Notes under the pieces: model-generated
What the model was told of the DNA's origin: nothing
Database searches by the model: none
What the model saw: the letters and a program-made list of their open reading frames with translations, nothing else
Part shown: positions 24,192-25,290 of the stretch, one piece after another
How positions within the stretch are numbered: position 1 is the first letter of the stretch
How the letters are laid out: each line of letters starts with the position of its first letter
Program-made: the position numbers and the translations under genes
Assembly (NCBI GenBank): GCA_000226015.1
Contig: JH153163.1
Location: forward strand, 30,857-56,146
DNA: 25,290 nt
Source of the DNA: Mnemiopsis leidyi
Taxonomy: Eukaryota > Ctenophora > Tentaculata > Lobata > Bolinopsidae
Reading direction: 5' to 3'

Positions 24192-25290
24192 ATGTTTATA
24201 AAGAGGTTCACAAGTTCAAAGAGAAAAGGCCAGAACAGCTCGATGTCAGGAGAGTGTCCCGAAGACCTGTTCACCTCTACAACTCCTCTCTACACGTTCC
24301 AGCCCCTGGTATCTAGCAGGGAGCACTTCACGACAACAGCAGCTTGTTTTGTTGTGCTGAACTTTGTGTTGGGACTCTACGCCGTCCTTAGTAATGTCTG
24401 TGTTGTGGTTTTCTACAAAGAGAAAGTAAGAGAAGTTGTACCGCTTCTCTACACCGCCATCGCTTCTAATGATATTCTCACAGGTACTGTACAGGATTGA
24501 GATAAATGGGCCGTATGTACAAATGAGTGATTCCCTCGATTAAAAAGAATCCCTTAATTTTAAAGGAATTCCTCATCTGTGCGTACGGACTAATGTTTGC
24601 ATATGCAAGAAATATGTAACTTGATAGGTGTAACAGCTCTCTAGTCTCTAGGTGTAACAGCTATTCTACACTCTGTAGTACTGATCCTACTTCTCTCTCT
24701 AGGTGTAACAGCTATCCTACACTCAGTAGTAGTTAGTACTGATCCTACTTCTCTCTCTAGGTGTAACAGCTATTCTACACTCTGTAGTACTGTTCCTACT
24801 TCTTTCTCTAGGTGTAACAACTATCCTATACTCAGTAGTACTGATCCTACTTCTCTCTCTAGGTGTAACAGCTATCCTACACTCTTTAGCACTGTTCCTA
24901 CTTCTTTCTCTATGTGTAACAGCTATCCTACACTCTGTAGTATAACTGATCCTACTTCTCTCTCTAGGTGTTACAGCTATCCTACACTCTGTAGTACTGA
25001 TCCTACTTCTCTCTCTAGGTGTAACAGCTATCCTACATTCTGTAGTACTGATCCTACTTCTCTCTCTAGGTGTAACAGCTATCCTACATTCTGTAGTACT
25101 GATCCTACTTCTCTCTCTAGGTGTAACAGCTATCCTACACTCAGTAGTACTGATCCTACTTCTCTCTCTAGGTGTTACAGCTATCCTACACTCTGTAGTA
25201 CTGATCCTACTTCTCTCTCTAGGTGTAACAGCTATCCTACATTCTGTAGTACTGATCCTACTTCTCTCTCTAGGTGTCAGGGGCAAAAGT
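24192..25290 (+). CDS. Seven-transmembrane receptor (GPCR), first two exons, cut by the window edge
   Basis: Exon 1 (24192-24483) codes for an N-terminus of about 50 residues with a basic start, then CPEDLF and a Ser/Thr-rich stretch, then TM1 (CFVVLNFVLGLYAVLSNV, with SN in place of the usual GN), a short first intracellular loop (YKEKVREVVP) and the start of TM2 (LLYTAIASNDILTG). It ends in phase 1 at GTACTG. Exon 2, best started at 25223, continues TM2 as VTAILHSVVLILLLSLG and then VRGKS to the edge. TM1-loop-TM2 spacing fits a rhodopsin-like GPCR of a lineage-specific family; the ligand cannot be told. An alternative start is Met18 (ATG 24243), which removes the basic N-terminal stretch. 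Confidence 0.75.
24628..25273 (+). repeat. 51-bp minisatellite made of splice acceptor plus start of the TM2 exon
   Basis: Twelve full units begin at 24652, 24703, 24761, 24812, 24863, 24914, 24968, 25019, 25070, 25121, 25172 and 25223, after a 24-bp partial unit at 24628. Each begins GTGTAACAGCTATCC (or a variant) and ends CTACTTCTCTCTCTAG, a pyrimidine tract with AG. Most are 51 bp (17 codons); the unit at 24703 is 58 bp and that at 24914 is 54 bp with an in-frame TAA. The last six units are in frame and stop-free. The last is most likely the real exon. Confidence 0.93.

Noticed and set aside
24723-25286. Long antisense open frame with 17-residue repeats (PRERSRISTTECRIAVT)
   Set aside because: It is the complement of the 51-bp minisatellite; a unit length divisible by three keeps a frame open by itself. 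The sense strand explains the sequence as GPCR TM2 and acceptor.
1-25290. tRNA, rRNA or CRISPR-like array
   Set aside because: No cloverleaf or rRNA sequence was recognised. The tandem arrays lack unique spacers and are eukaryotic minisatellites.

Overview
The window is animal nuclear DNA. Genes are split by GT-AG introns, and proteins carry metazoan extracellular modules (thrombospondin type 1 repeats, a papain-family protease with signal peptide, a seven-helix receptor). Introns and spacers are AT-rich and full of minisatellites. The secreted-protein architecture and receptor style suggest a cnidarian or another early-branching animal, but the sequence alone does not fix the species.

Layout. 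(1) 1-997, minus strand: first exon and start of intron 1 of a cathepsin L-like cysteine protease, with a TATA box and a GTCACGTGAC (CLEAR/E-box) site upstream; its reading frame has one in-frame stop at the pro/mature boundary. (2) 2914-18661, plus strand: seventeen exons of transportin-1 (karyopherin beta-2), complete at the C-terminus but lacking roughly the first 200 residues, which are not found between 1 and 2913. (3) 6803-7915: a 1.1-kb MULE-type DNA transposon remnant with ~200-bp modular inverted ends, inserted in a minisatellite in one transportin intron. (4) 9961-13633, minus strand: a ten-exon secreted protein gene nested inside the 5-kb transportin intron 9430-14456. It has a signal peptide, a basic Cys-rich region, five TSRs, a PLAT-like beta-sandwich candidate and three copies of a six-cysteine module; its last exon carries a frameshift. 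(5) 18662-24191: gene-poor spacer with the transportin 3' end, two pairs of GTCACGTGAC sites each spaced exactly 20 bp, a G-quadruplex motif and a fold-back element rich in ATCGATGAT. (6) 24192 to the right edge, plus strand: start of a GPCR gene (N-terminus and TM1 in exon 1, TM2 in exon 2).

The most striking signal is a recurrent one. Several independent tandem repeats consist of copies of a genuine exon-intron boundary. Donor copies follow the transportin exons ending at 6356 and 16788 and the TSR exon ending at 12221. Acceptor copies precede the transportin exon at 16183 and the GPCR exon at 25223. A branch-point-region array precedes the exon at 17488. Another donor, at 11443, lies inside an inverted duplication that would fold the splice site into a hairpin. 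Splice junctions in this genome therefore seem to be hot spots for local duplication, producing arrays of decoy splice sites.

The genes are not an operon or pathway. Transportin is a housekeeping nuclear import receptor that hosts another gene; the protease, the TSR protein and the receptor act in the secretory, lysosomal or cell-surface compartments.
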